51,160 bases of DNA from an uncultured Lachnospira sp. (lineage in GTDB: Bacteria; Bacillota; Clostridia; Lachnospirales; Lachnospiraceae): the NCBI GenBank assembly GCA_944381165.1, contig CALWKC010000021.1:1-51160 (forward strand), given 5' to 3'. This document shows positions 1-8,426 of this stretch, piece by piece. A program made the translations under genes and the position numbers. Numbering within the stretch: position 1 is the stretch's first letter; every line of letters begins with the position of its first letter. Under the pieces are notes generated by a model. That model saw only the letters and a list, made by a program, of their open reading frames with translations. It did no database searches and was not told where the DNA came from.

Positions 1-1
1 A

Positions 2-97
2 TACGGAAGCGATATTTATGTCACATCAAAATGCGGTCAGATAAAACTCAGGCTCAAAGGAGATAATTATTATATCCAGACCATGCTGGAGGCGTGA
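2..97 (+). CDS. comEC: C-terminal end of a probable ComEC/Rec2 DNA-uptake protein (partial)
   Basis: The first 97 bases hold an open frame that enters from the left edge and stops at TGA 95-97, giving 31 residues with the pattern SDIYVTSKCGQIKLRLKG. A short beta-rich tail of this kind resembles the end of the metallo-beta-lactamase-like domain that closes ComEC. ComEC is the membrane channel for single-stranded DNA in competence, and comEC followed by holA and rpsT is a common order in Firmicutes, which is the main support. Only the tail is present, so the identification is an inference from position plus a weak sequence resemblance. Confidence 0.45.
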   Translation, partial: YGSDIYVTSKCGQIKLRLKGDNYYIQTMLEA

Positions 98-134
98 AAT
101 CCGCATTGTAAAGAAATATAAAACTATGGTATAC

Positions 135-263
135 TATACTGTGCACAGAGTGCACATTATACTGCGCATTAATTTTTGCGTTCACCGCAAAAATTAGAGC
201 GCTGAAAATCCGCCGGAGGCTCCATGTCCGCAAGGCGGACATGGTATACTGTGCACAGAGTGC
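135..263 (+). repeat. Palindrome-rich dispersed repeat, copy A
   Basis: A 113-bp core (151-263) recurs on the opposite strand at 20728-20840 with one difference. Inside are two perfect 10-bp hairpins: 171-180 with 186-195 (loop TTCAC), and 222-231 with 235-244 (loop AAG). In this copy a 19-bp direct repeat beginning TATACTGTGCAC flanks the unit, at 135-153 and 245-263. It ends 20 bp before the holA start. It encodes no credible protein; the reading frame across it on the minus strand is the same in both copies only because the DNA is repeated. Confidence 0.9.
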
Positions 264-283
264 TATGTATTGGAGAATTTAAA

Positions 284-1291
284 ATGAAGATAATTAATGA
301 GCATATAAAATCTGATGAGTATAAGAATGTTTATCTGATTTACGGTGATGAGCCGTATCTGAAAAAACAGTACAGGGATAAGCTAAAGGCTGCGGTTGCA
401 GGCGACGATACTATGAATTATACCTATTATGAGGGCGAAAAGCTCTCGGTTAGGGATATTATTGATATGGGAAACACAATGCCGTTTTTTGCCGAGCGCC
501 GTCTGATTGTGATACAGGACAGCGGATTTTTTAAGAGCGCTAACGAGCAGCTTGCGGATTACATAAGAAATATTCCGGACTATCTTATTATTGTCTTTGT
601 GGAAAGTGAAGTCGATAAGAGAAACAAGGTGTTTAAGGCTGTGAATGAGGTCGGATATGCCACGGAGATGAAGCCCCAGACGACAGGCGTACTTGAAAAA
701 TGGATTGTCGGACTTCTGAAGGCTGAGGGGAAGGTTATCAGTAAAGATGCGGCTGATTTGCTGTTAAATAAGACAGGGGCGTCAATGGATTTGATTAAGG
801 GGGAGCTTGATAAACTTATAAGCTACTGCGCCGACAGACAGGAGGTGACGGCAGGGGATGTAGAGGCGGCATGTACGACGCAGACGGTCAGCAGGATTTT
901 TGATATGATTGCAGCTATCGCATCTAAAAAACAGCAGCAGGCGTTGTCTCTTTATTATGATTTGCTGACGCTCAAGGAGCCTCCGATGCGTATTTTGTAT
1001 CTGATTGTGAGGCAGTTCAACGGAATACTCCAGGTTAAGGAGGAGCTTGCGGCGGGAAAGAGCAGCAGTGAAATCGCAAGGATAATGGGAGTTGCGCCTT
1101 TTATTGTGGGGAAATATGTGTCTCAGGCAAAAAATTTCAAGGCGTCACAGCTTGAGGAGGCGCTTATTGACTGCGCCGAGGCGGAGGAAGCCGTAAAAAC
1201 AGGAAGATTAAACGAAAAAATGGCTGTGGAATTGATTATAGTAAAGTATTCAGGAAAAAGCAGCGGAATGGAGGATTATTATGCAGTATAA
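284..1291 (+). CDS. holA: DNA polymerase III delta subunit (clamp loader)
   Basis: This 335-residue protein is the delta subunit of the DNA polymerase III clamp loader, which opens the beta sliding clamp so it can be placed on primed DNA. The N-terminus has the HolA pattern VYLIYGDEPYLKKQ (about residues 11-25), followed by the degenerate AAA+ core with the GNTMPFFAERRLIVI stretch and the C-terminal helical collar domain. The length matches the family. The ATG at 284 is chosen because GGAG at 272-275 stands 8 nt before it; a longer frame starting at 224 would run through the dispersed repeat. The 3' end overlaps the next gene by 11 bp. Confidence 0.93.
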   Translation: MKIINEHIKSDEYKNVYLIYGDEPYLKKQYRDKLKAAVAGDDTMNYTYYEGEKLSVRDIIDMGNTMPFFAERRLIVIQDSGFFKSANEQLADYIRNIPDYLIIVFVESEVDKRNKVFKAVNEVGYATEMKPQTTGVLEKWIVGLLKAEGKVISKDAADLLLNKTGASMDLIKGELDKLISYCADRQEVTAGDVEAACTTQTVSRIFDMIAAIASKKQQQALSLYYDLLTLKEPPMRILYLIVRQFNGILQVKEELAAGKSSSEIARIMGVAPFIVGKYVSQAKNFKASQLEEALIDCAEAEEAVKTGRLNEKMAVELIIVKYSGKSSGMEDYYAV

Positions 1292-1826
1292 ATGTAAGGT
1301 TACGGTTATTGACAAAAAGTGTTTTACTGATTTTCAGGAAAAGTATTTGGCTGATGTTAATTCGGGACCATGTCCGTTTTACAATGTGGGTGATGAATTT
1401 ATTTTTGAGAGATACGGCGATGAGGATACGTTTTGGAGAGAAGGCAACGGAACACAGTGCGCCGAGGCATGGGACTGCATAAGCAGGTATATTTACACGG
1501 CTTTGCAGGGAGGAAGTATAATGAGAAACTGGACGAATGATGAGAGAATGATGATTGCATGCTGCAATGACGGAACACGTCCGGTTATTTTTAAAATTGA
1601 GAGATTGGATTACAAGGTTGTAAAAATAGACGGAATGAACAGTGAAAAATGTGCATCAAAAATAAAGCATGCTCTTGAAAATATTGAGGGTGTAGATGAT
1701 GTCAATATCAGGACGGATAAAAAGTGGGCGGAGGTTTTTGTCCGGAGGGAGACGGCTCCGGACGACAGCACACTGAAAGAAGAAGTTGAAAAGCTCGGGG
1801 AATACAGAGTAACAGGTATTGATTAA
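1281..1826 (+). CDS. TIGR04076-like protein fused to a degenerate heavy-metal-associated domain
   Basis: Residues 1-108 match the small TIGR04076 family of unknown function. Conserved features are GPCPFYNVGDEF near residue 30, a Cys-rich centre, and ACCNDGTRPVIFKIERL at 93-109. Residues 110-181 look like a heavy-metal-associated (HMA) ferredoxin-like fold: the GM-x-C-x-x-C loop reads GMNSEKC (118-124), so the first metal-binding Cys is Ser121 and only Cys124 remains, and the usual GV-x-x-V strand follows at 137-141. Metal binding is therefore doubtful. It starts inside the end of holA, so the two are probably cotranscribed, and it ends in a 4-bp convergent overlap with the MATE gene. Confidence 0.7.
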   Translation: MQYKCKVTVIDKKCFTDFQEKYLADVNSGPCPFYNVGDEFIFERYGDEDTFWREGNGTQCAEAWDCISRYIYTALQGGSIMRNWTNDERMMIACCNDGTRPVIFKIERLDYKVVKIDGMNSEKCASKIKHALENIEGVDDVNIRTDKKWAEVFVRRETAPDDSTLKEEVEKLGEYRVTGID

Positions 1827-3106
1827 TAACTTTTTTTCTTAATTAAATTGAGAGCTGCAGCGAGAAGCATTGCCATAATCTGAGCTGCGCTCATGCACCA
1901 CCATATAGACGGCTCACCGAAAAATGCCGGGAATATAAGCAGCAGTATAAGTAAGAATATAATTTCCGAATATACAAGTACTGTGGATTTTACGGCTTGC
2001 TGGGTTGCATAAAATAATGAAGTTGTAACACGGGCATATGCCAGAAATAAAAAGCCTATCAAGATTACCGGCAGATTTTTTGAAACCATTTCGCATACTG
2101 CGTCAGAGGCTCCAAACAGCTTTCCGATATAGTCTCTTGTAATATATAAAAGCAAAAAGCATATTGATGCAATAATCTCAGCGGTAACGTAAGCCATTTT
2201 CTTCGCTTTCCTGAGTGAGGCTGTATCTCCTTTTCCGTAATAATCACTGATAAGGGGCTGGCATCCGTCGCCGACGCCCTGTAATACAAGATAGACGATA
2301 TAAGAAGCGTAGGATATTACCGCATAACAGGCAACGGAAAGCTCGCCGCCGTAGCGTATTAAAAACAGATTCATAAAAAGCAGGCTGAAATTAGGACACA
2401 GTGTTATTCCGAAAGCCGATGAGCCTATCTTTGCAATTCTTAAGAATATTTCGGATTTAAACTGAAGCTTCCATATAGGTATTTTTTTCCATATAAGGTA
2501 GGAAGCACCTATTATGGCAGTGACAAGCTGTCCTATTACGGTGGCAAGCGCCGCTCCTGCCACACCCTTGTCAAGTACCCATACGAGCGTATAATCGAGA
2601 ACGACATTAGTAAGAAATCCTGCAATCATTGTGAACATGCTGAAAGCAGCTCCGCCGTTGTTGCGCACCATTGGCGTTATGCCCGTGCCGAAAATCTGGC
2701 ATACGGAGCCGGAAATAACAATAAGCAGATATATTTTTCCATACTCGGCTACCACGCCCGATGCGCCAAGAAGTTTAAGAATTGCATCTAAAAATGGCAG
2801 TGTTACGGCTGGCATGATGATGCTTGCGGCGATAAGGCAGGTTACGGTGCCGCCGATGTATCTGTTGGCATTTGACTGCTTTCCCGAAGCTCTGAGCACC
2901 GAATACTGTATGGCGCCGCCCATTCCTATTCCTGTTCCCAGAGCCTGCAATACAGAGACAACGGGATATACAAGATTTATTGCAGTAATACCGGCATCTC
3001 CGACACTGTTTCCGACAAAAAATCCGTCCACAATCGCATAAATTCCGGACAGAGCAAAGGCCAGAACAGACGGTATAACATAATTTAAAAACTTGTTTAT
3101 ATTCAT
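1823..3106 (-). CDS. MATE family efflux transporter
   Basis: A 427-residue integral membrane protein of the MATE (multidrug and toxic compound extrusion) type, which exports cationic drugs or metabolites using a sodium or proton gradient. The N-terminus shows the family pattern SGIYAIVDGFFVGNSVGDAGITAIN and a following GIGMGGAIQYS helix; about twelve hydrophobic segments fill the rest. The Shine-Dalgarno sequence is GGAG a few bases upstream of the ATG. The gene stands alone on the minus strand and its stop overlaps the convergent upstream gene by 4 bp. Substrate cannot be read from sequence. Confidence 0.88.
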   Translation of the reverse strand: MNINKFLNYVIPSVLAFALSGIYAIVDGFFVGNSVGDAGITAINLVYPVVSVLQALGTGIGMGGAIQYSVLRASGKQSNANRYIGGTVTCLIAASIIMPAVTLPFLDAILKLLGASGVVAEYGKIYLLIVISGSVCQIFGTGITPMVRNNGGAAFSMFTMIAGFLTNVVLDYTLVWVLDKGVAGAALATVIGQLVTAIIGASYLIWKKIPIWKLQFKSEIFLRIAKIGSSAFGITLCPNFSLLFMNLFLIRYGGELSVACYAVISYASYIVYLVLQGVGDGCQPLISDYYGKGDTASLRKAKKMAYVTAEIIASICFLLLYITRDYIGKLFGASDAVCEMVSKNLPVILIGFLFLAYARVTTSLFYATQQAVKSTVLVYSEIIFLLILLLIFPAFFGEPSIWWCMSAAQIMAMLLAAALNLIKKKSY

Positions 3107-3261
3107 TGTCAGTCTCCATTATTGTGTGGTTTTAGATATAGAAGAAAATATGTTACGAATTATATCATAAAAACAATACTGTTAAAAGTCATAAATTAAT
3201 ATTAAGTATATTTAAAATAAGCTCAAAAACTTATATTTTCAAAATTATTTAAGGAATGGAA

Positions 3262-3870
3262 ATGAATACATTAAACACACCTGAACTGGAAACAGAGCGT
3301 CTGATATTAAGAAAATTCACAGAAAATGATTTAAAAGCTCTGTTTGCTATTTTTAGTGACGAAGAAGTAAATAAATTTCTTCCGTGGTTTCCGCTTAGGT
3401 CAATGAGAGAAGCGAGAGCTTTCCTAAAGGAGCGGTACGAGGATATTTACAGGCAGGCTCAGGCATATAAATACGCAATTTGTCTCAAAAGAGATAATAT
3501 CCCGATTGGATATATTAATATAAGCATGGAAGAAAATCATGATTTGGGTTATGGACTGAGGAAAGAATTTTGGAACAGAGGTATTGTGACTGAAGCCGGA
3601 AAAGCAGTCATTAATCGTGTAAAAGATGACGGAATTCCATATATAACCGCAACGCATGACAGAAATAATCCGTCAAGCGGAAAAGTCATGGTGCATTTGG
3701 GAATGAGCTATCGATATTCTTACGAGGAACTGTGGCAGCCTAAAAATATACCTGTAATTTTCCGAATGTATCAGTTGAATTTTGACGGAAATCAAGAAAG
3801 AGTTTATAAAAAATATTGGGATACTTACGCGGTACATTTCGTGGAGACAGAAGATGTTTTACCTCATTGA
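3262..3870 (+). CDS. GNAT family N-acetyltransferase (RimJ/RimL type)
   Basis: About 202 residues with the opening of the RimJ/RimL-like GNAT subfamily, ELETERLILRKFTENDLKALF, and the acetyl-CoA-binding segment near GYGLRKEFWNRGIVTEAGKAV, followed by the NNPSSGKVMVHLGM helix. Such enzymes acetylate protein N-termini, antibiotics or small amines; the substrate here is unknown. The ATG at 3262 is preferred over the one at 3256 because AAGGA (3251-3255) touches the earlier ATG but lies 6 nt from the later one. It is monocistronic and is closed by a strong hairpin terminator. Confidence 0.85.
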   Translation: MNTLNTPELETERLILRKFTENDLKALFAIFSDEEVNKFLPWFPLRSMREARAFLKERYEDIYRQAQAYKYAICLKRDNIPIGYINISMEENHDLGYGLRKEFWNRGIVTEAGKAVINRVKDDGIPYITATHDRNNPSSGKVMVHLGMSYRYSYEELWQPKNIPVIFRMYQLNFDGNQERVYKKYWDTYAVHFVETEDVLPH

Positions 3871-3875
3871 CACAC

Positions 3876-3922
3876 AAAAATCCCTGAATGCGAGTGGGTG
3901 ACGAACATTCAGGGATTTTTTA
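3876..3922. terminator. Bidirectional intrinsic terminator
   Basis: Perfect 15-bp inverted repeat, AAAAATCCCTGAATG at 3876-3890 with its complement at 3906-3920, followed by T residues on both strands. It separates the converging acetyltransferase and rpsT genes and should stop transcription from both sides. Confidence 0.9.
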
Positions 3923-3972
3923 TTTCTATAGGAAAGTTCTTTGAACTTCCAAAAGTTTTATATTAACTTTAA

Positions 3973-4236
3973 TTATGCTAAAGAGTTTACAGCCTTTGTG
4001 ATGCGTGAAACTTTTCTTGCAGCTGTATTCTTGTGGAAAATTCCCTTTGAAGCAGCCTTAGAAATCTCAGCGATTGCAGCAGGAAGGGCAGCTTCAGCAG
4101 CAGCCTTGTCATTTGCAGCGACAGCAGCATCAACCTTTTTAACATAAGTCTTTACTCTTGATTTGATTGCCTTGTTTCTCTCAGCTCTAGCCTGACTTGT
4201 AAGTACTCTCTTCTTCGCAGATTTAATGTTAGCCAA
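3973..4236 (-). CDS. rpsT: 30S ribosomal protein S20
   Basis: An 87-residue basic protein that begins MANIKSAKKRVLTSQARAER, the S20 signature, and is rich in Lys, Arg and Ala as expected for this helical 16S rRNA-binding protein. The start codon is TTG at 4236-4234, preceded by GGAGGTG. A UUG start is also used by rpsT of E. coli, where it takes part in translational autoregulation; whether that applies here is inference. A good promoter lies about 95 bp upstream. It sits a few genes after holA, as in many Firmicutes, but here on the opposite strand. Confidence 0.97.
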   Translation of the reverse strand: MANIKSAKKRVLTSQARAERNKAIKSRVKTYVKKVDAAVAANDKAAAEAALPAAIAEISKAASKGIFHKNTAARKVSRITKAVNSLA

Positions 4237-4332
4237 ATCCGTACACCTCCATATATTTTATTTATTCTTTTAATTGTGATTTGTTTTGCATTAAAGCCGG
4301 ACACGGACGTTCTAATGTAAACATACTTCTGT

Positions 4333-4361
4333 ATTCTATAATATCGAAGAAAGCGTGTCAA
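4333..4361 (-). promoter_or_regulatory. SigA-type promoter for rpsT
   Basis: Read on the minus strand: TTGACA at 4361-4356, a 17-bp spacer, then TAGAAT at 4338-4333, one base from consensus. It points at rpsT and leaves a leader of roughly 90 nt. Confidence 0.75.
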
Positions 4362-4475
4362 CAAAAAATTGAAAATAAATGTAAATAGTGCGAAAAGTGT
4401 GCTGATAAAAGATGATTAAAATGCTTTAATCGGACAACAATAAATATAAAATATTAATGCGGAGTGAGGTTGAAA

Positions 4476-5396
4476 ATGGAGAATGTAAATGTTAGGACAG
4501 ACCTTGCGCTTGAGTTAAATGAGGCTGTTGACAAAAGCGACAGCAGATACAGCGGCGTCATGGTGAGGGAGAGAATAGACCCGGTTTCATCTGTCAAGGT
4601 CACAACATTGGAAATTTTAAACGATGAGGGGGAAAAGCTCTTTAACAGGGAGGCAGGAACATATGTAACTCTCGAGGCGGACGAGCTTGGCGTGAGTGAT
4701 GAAATTTACAGCGAACGTGTTGTTGAGCTTTTGTCTATACAGATAGGCGAGCTTTTAAAGCCGTGTGTCAAAAATAACAGCAGTGTTCTTGTAATAGGAC
4801 TCGGAAATCGGGAGGTTACGGCAGATTCCTTAGGACCGTGCGTGGTTGAGAGACTTCTGATAAACAGACATTTGTCCCGTGAGAATTTACATGGAGAGGA
4901 ACACGGCAACATAACTGAAGAGGCAAAGGAAAAAAGTGAGGGCGGCTCCATTGGTGAAGGACATGTGCTTAAAATTTCAGCATTGACGCCGGGAGTAATG
5001 GCTCAGACAGGAATAGAGACAGCTCAGATTATAAAGGGAATAGTGCGCGAAACTAAGCCGGGAATTGTTATTGCCATTGATGCGCTTGCCGCAAGAAATA
5101 CAGAAAGGCTGAATACGACAGTTCAGCTCTCAAACAGAGGAATAAATCCGGGCTCAGGTGTGGGAAATCACCGCGTGGGCATCACATATGACAGCATAGG
5201 CGTTCCTGTGCTTGCCATAGGCGTGCCGACAGTAATTGATGCGGCAACAATCGTGAGTGATGTCACAAAAGATTGGTCTAAAGTTCCCAAACATCTGGCG
5301 GATATGTATGTAACGCCAAAAGATGTTGACGCATGTGTCAGGACAATAGCTGAGATAATAGCTGATTCGATAAATAAAGTGGTTTATTCGTGGTAG
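4476..5396 (+). CDS. gpr: Spore germination protease GPR
   Basis: This 306-residue protein is the germination protease that degrades small acid-soluble spore proteins when spores germinate. It is made as a zymogen in the forespore. The N-terminus ENVNVRTDLALE matches the pro-region and processing site of the A25 peptidase family. The two Asp-containing core segments are visible as VTADSLGP and IVIAIDALAARNTERL, followed by GINPGSGVGNHR. The ATG at 4476 is preceded by GGAGTGAGG at a spacing of 6; an in-frame GTG at 4464 overlaps that ribosome-binding site and is rejected. It is followed by spoIIP, the usual clostridial arrangement. Confidence 0.95.
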   Translation: MENVNVRTDLALELNEAVDKSDSRYSGVMVRERIDPVSSVKVTTLEILNDEGEKLFNREAGTYVTLEADELGVSDEIYSERVVELLSIQIGELLKPCVKNNSSVLVIGLGNREVTADSLGPCVVERLLINRHLSRENLHGEEHGNITEEAKEKSEGGSIGEGHVLKISALTPGVMAQTGIETAQIIKGIVRETKPGIVIAIDALAARNTERLNTTVQLSNRGINPGSGVGNHRVGITYDSIGVPVLAIGVPTVIDAATIVSDVTKDWSKVPKHLADMYVTPKDVDACVRTIAEIIADSINKVVYSW

Positions 5397-5460
5397 AATA
5401 GCCGCAGAGTTTGTGACGGGAGTGTTTTTTCAGGCATTCTGTTTCTTCATAAATGCTTAA

Positions 5461-5489
5461 TCATAAATGTATTTTTAAGCACATATAAA
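5461..5489 (+). promoter_or_regulatory. Possible SigE-type promoter upstream of spoIIP
   Basis: TCATAAA at 5461-5467 and CATATAAA at 5482-5489 are separated by 14 bp. This resembles the sporulation SigE pattern (ATA-rich -35, CATA-led -10). spoIIP is a SigE gene in Bacillus, so the position is sensible, but the match is partial. Confidence 0.3.
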
Positions 5490-5543
5490 TTAGTGGTATG
5501 GGCGGCGGCACAGATATTTATTTTTACGAATCCGCGCTCCGCG

Positions 5544-5567
5544 AAAGAGTTCGCAATCGAACTCTTT
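5544..5567. repeat. Perfect 10-bp hairpin between gpr and spoIIP
   Basis: AAAGAGTTCG at 5544-5553 pairs with CGAACTCTTT at 5558-5567 across the loop CAAT. No T-run follows, so it is not a classical terminator. It belongs in style with the other compact intergenic hairpins of this window. Confidence 0.7.
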
Positions 5568-5603
5568 GTTCTATTGTTTTACCATGCAGCATGGAGGATT
5601 TGA

Positions 5604-6824
5604 ATGTTTAATAAAAAATACAGACTAGCTGTTCTCTTGACAGCAGTTATTCTTATATTTGCGTCAATAAAAATTATAACATCGACAGGTTTCATGAAAA
5701 CATTGATGAAGGGTGTCGGTAAATTTTTTATTGAGGCAGGAATTCCTTCATATGTATGTTACAGCCAGGCGGAAAATGCCACTGATCAGTCGCTTAAAAA
5801 TACAATTTTAAGTGACTTATACCCTTCTGGTGAATATTACAGAATGTATGCTGAACAGGGTGAGTCATGTCAGACCTATACCTATATTGAAGCTATGGGA
5901 CAGGAGGTTATAGCCGTGACGGAGGAGGAGAGCGAGACGCAGACGCAGAGCGAGGAGGAAAGCACCGAGAGCGCACAGACACAAAGCCAGTCCGACGCAC
6001 CATCGTCAGGCGCCTCAGAGGTTATTTCAAGAAATGTAATTACAGGCACAACCTATGACAGGGCAAGCCTTAATGATTATAATTTTACACAGCGTTTTTA
6101 TACGGTAACAAGCATTACAAGTCTGACAACAGATATTTTCAGACCTCAGGAATTTTTAGACAAGGATATGACAATCTCACACGACGCGTCGACTCCGCAG
6201 ATACTTATTTTCCATACTCATTCACAGGAGACGTTTATCGATTCTGTTGAGGGCGATGATTCCACATCAATTCTTGGAGTGGGGGATTATCTGACGGAGC
6301 TTCTCACACAGAAGGGGTATAATGTTATTCATGACAGAAGCATATATGATTATGTCGACGGAAAACTTGACAGAAGCAAGGCGTACACCTACGCGGAGCA
6401 GGGGATTGAGAAAATTCTGGAAGAAAATCCGTCTATTGAGGTTGTAATAGACCTTCACAGAGACGGAGTGGCGGATACAACACATCTTGTGACGGAGATA
6501 GACGGAAAGCAGACGGCGAAAATTATGTTTTTTAACGGCTTGAGCTACAGTAATGTAAACGGAGATATAGGCTATCTGTATAACCCGTTCAGAGACGACA
6601 ATCTTGCAATGAGCCTTCAGATGCATCTTTTGGGAGAGGCTTATTATCCGGGCTTTCTCAGACGTATATATATAAATGCGTACAGATACTGTCTTCATGA
6701 GAGAGGAAAATCAATGCTCATCGAAGCAGGGGCGCAGACCAACACCGTACAGGAGGTAAAAAATGCGATGGAGCCGTTGTCGGATATGCTTGATAAGCTG
6801 CTCAGGGGTGAGAGGGCATATTGA
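5604..6824 (+). CDS. spoIIP: Stage II sporulation protein P
   Basis: A 406-residue membrane-anchored cell-wall hydrolase (amidase and endopeptidase) that works with SpoIID and SpoIIM to thin septal peptidoglycan during engulfment. One N-terminal membrane helix spans about residues 7-27. A low-complexity Glu/Ser/Gln/Thr linker occupies about 110-145. The SpoIIP domain follows, with PQILIFHTHSQETFIDS, VVIDLHRDGV and the closing MLIEAGAQTNT, which carry the conserved metal-ligand histidines and acid. GGAGG lies 7 nt before the ATG. Its position directly after gpr supports the assignment. Confidence 0.95.
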   Translation: MFNKKYRLAVLLTAVILIFASIKIITSTGFMKTLMKGVGKFFIEAGIPSYVCYSQAENATDQSLKNTILSDLYPSGEYYRMYAEQGESCQTYTYIEAMGQEVIAVTEEESETQTQSEEESTESAQTQSQSDAPSSGASEVISRNVITGTTYDRASLNDYNFTQRFYTVTSITSLTTDIFRPQEFLDKDMTISHDASTPQILIFHTHSQETFIDSVEGDDSTSILGVGDYLTELLTQKGYNVIHDRSIYDYVDGKLDRSKAYTYAEQGIEKILEENPSIEVVIDLHRDGVADTTHLVTEIDGKQTAKIMFFNGLSYSNVNGDIGYLYNPFRDDNLAMSLQMHLLGEAYYPGFLRRIYINAYRYCLHERGKSMLIEAGAQTNTVQEVKNAMEPLSDMLDKLLRGERAY

Positions 6825-6903
6825 TAATTGTTCGCAAAATGATTATAATTGACACTAATAATGAATAAGAAGCTTTTGCTTCAGACGGAGGTTTAGAGTA
6901 AAT

Positions 6904-8355
6904 ATGGGAAAAGTTACGGATAATTTGCAGCCGAAAGACGTATTCAGATATTTTGGAGAACTGTGCAGTATACCGCACGGCTCAGGAAATGTGAAAAAAA
7001 TAAGCGACTACTGTGTTGAATTCGCCAAGGAGCACGGTCTTAAATATCGTCAGGATGAAAGCTATAATGTTATTATCTGGAAAGAGGCGTCAGCCGGTTA
7101 TGAGGACAAGCCGACGGTTATTCTGCAGGGACATCTTGATATGGTTGCGGTAAAGGACGCCGACTGTACAAAAGACATGGAAAATGACGGGCTTGACCTT
7201 GAGGCTGACGGAGATTATCTTTATGCGAAGAAAACGTCGCTGGGCGGTGATGACGGAATAGCGATTGCATACAGTCTTGCGCTTCTCGCCTCGGACAAGT
7301 ATGAGCATCCGGCACTGGAGGCGATTTTTACAGTTGATGAGGAGATTGGCATGCTGGGAGCTGCCGCTCTTGACCTGTCTGACATAAAAGGAAGAATTAT
7401 GATGAATATGGACTCCGAGGAGGAGGGGATATTTCTGGCAGGCTGTGCAGGCGGAGGAACTGCTGCATGTACTGTTCCGGTTGAGAAATGCCGGGAAAAG
7501 GGTGTGCTCTGTAAAATAAAGATTGACGGGCTTCGCGGAGGTCATTCCGGCACGGAGATTATCTGTCAGCGCGCCAATGCCAATGTGCTTATGGGCAGAG
7601 TGTTATTCAGGCTGTCTCAGAAGACAGGTTTTTCCGTATTGTCAATTTCGGGCGGAGAGAAGGATAACGCAATATCCAAGATAGCTAAGGCAGAGCTGAT
7701 TATCAAAGCCTGTGACGCTGATACAGTGAAGAATGAGATCGGGCTGCTTGAAAAAGATATAAAGAATGAATATTCAGCGACAGACGAGGACCTTAAAATT
7801 ACGGTTTCCATCGAAAATCAGGAAAATTCATATGATGTATTTTCTGATGAATCGTCTGAAAAGCTGATTATGGCGCTGATACAGCTTCCGTATGGAGTTC
7901 AGAAGATGAGCAACGATATTCAGGGGCTTGTTCAGACTTCTCTCAATTTAGGCATTATAAAGGAAAACAGTGAGGGAGTCGTTCTTTATTACTCGGTCCG
8001 CAGCTCGCTTGGCTCGGAAAAGGACTTTCTGGTAGATAAAATCAAGGCTTTTATGCGGTTTATCGGCGGAAAATGCGAGATGAGCGGACTTTATCCCGCA
8101 TGGGAATATGTACGCGATTCATATCTTCGCGATAAAATGGTAGCTGTATACGAGAAAATGTATAACGAAAAGCCTAAGGTTGAGACAATTCATGCGGGGG
8201 TTGAGTGCGGTATTATAGCCGATAAGCTGGGAAAGCTTGACTGTGTTTCATTTGGCCCTGATATTATGGACATTCACACTACAAAGGAAAGGTTGAGCAT
8301 TTCTTCTGTGGAGAGAACATGGAAATTCATTCTCGAAGTTCTGAAGGAACTGTAA
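6904..8355 (+). CDS. pepD: Aminoacyl-histidine dipeptidase (peptidase M20C)
   Basis: A 483-residue cytosolic metallopeptidase of the PepD/beta-Ala-His dipeptidase type, hydrolysing Xaa-His and other dipeptides for amino-acid recycling. Zinc-site motifs are in order: QGHLDMVAVKD (about residues 79-89), GDDGIAIAYSLALL, VDEEIGMLGAAAL with the catalytic Glu, and GLRGGHSGTEI in the lid domain; a final metal ligand sits in the C-terminal GPDIMDIHTTKERL. The length fits the family (about 480-490). It follows spoIIP by 80 bp but has no obvious link to sporulation. Confidence 0.93.
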   Translation: MGKVTDNLQPKDVFRYFGELCSIPHGSGNVKKISDYCVEFAKEHGLKYRQDESYNVIIWKEASAGYEDKPTVILQGHLDMVAVKDADCTKDMENDGLDLEADGDYLYAKKTSLGGDDGIAIAYSLALLASDKYEHPALEAIFTVDEEIGMLGAAALDLSDIKGRIMMNMDSEEEGIFLAGCAGGGTAACTVPVEKCREKGVLCKIKIDGLRGGHSGTEIICQRANANVLMGRVLFRLSQKTGFSVLSISGGEKDNAISKIAKAELIIKACDADTVKNEIGLLEKDIKNEYSATDEDLKITVSIENQENSYDVFSDESSEKLIMALIQLPYGVQKMSNDIQGLVQTSLNLGIIKENSEGVVLYYSVRSSLGSEKDFLVDKIKAFMRFIGGKCEMSGLYPAWEYVRDSYLRDKMVAVYEKMYNEKPKVETIHAGVECGIIADKLGKLDCVSFGPDIMDIHTTKERLSISSVERTWKFILEVLKEL

Positions 8356-8372
8356 ATAATTAACAGATAAAC

Positions 8373-8413
8373 AAAGCGCAGCATGGGGATATTCCGAAAT
8401 GCTGCGCTTTTTA
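8373..8413. terminator. Bidirectional intrinsic terminator
   Basis: A 12-bp perfect stem, AAAGCGCAGCAT at 8373-8384 with 8399-8410, followed by a T-run on the plus strand and T-rich sequence on the minus strand. It closes the converging pepD and MocR genes. Confidence 0.88.
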
Positions 8414-8426
8414 AGCGATATTTAAA

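Noticed and set aside
54-242. Small reading frame across repeat copy A, with an almost identical one at 20725-20895
   Set aside because: The protein similarity only reflects the shared DNA repeat; the frame crosses the hairpins, has no ribosome-binding site and extends into different flanks at each copy.
2631-3041. Long plus-strand frame opposite the MATE gene
   Set aside because: It is the complement of a clear membrane-protein gene, with no ribosome-binding site and a composition that mirrors hydrophobic codons.
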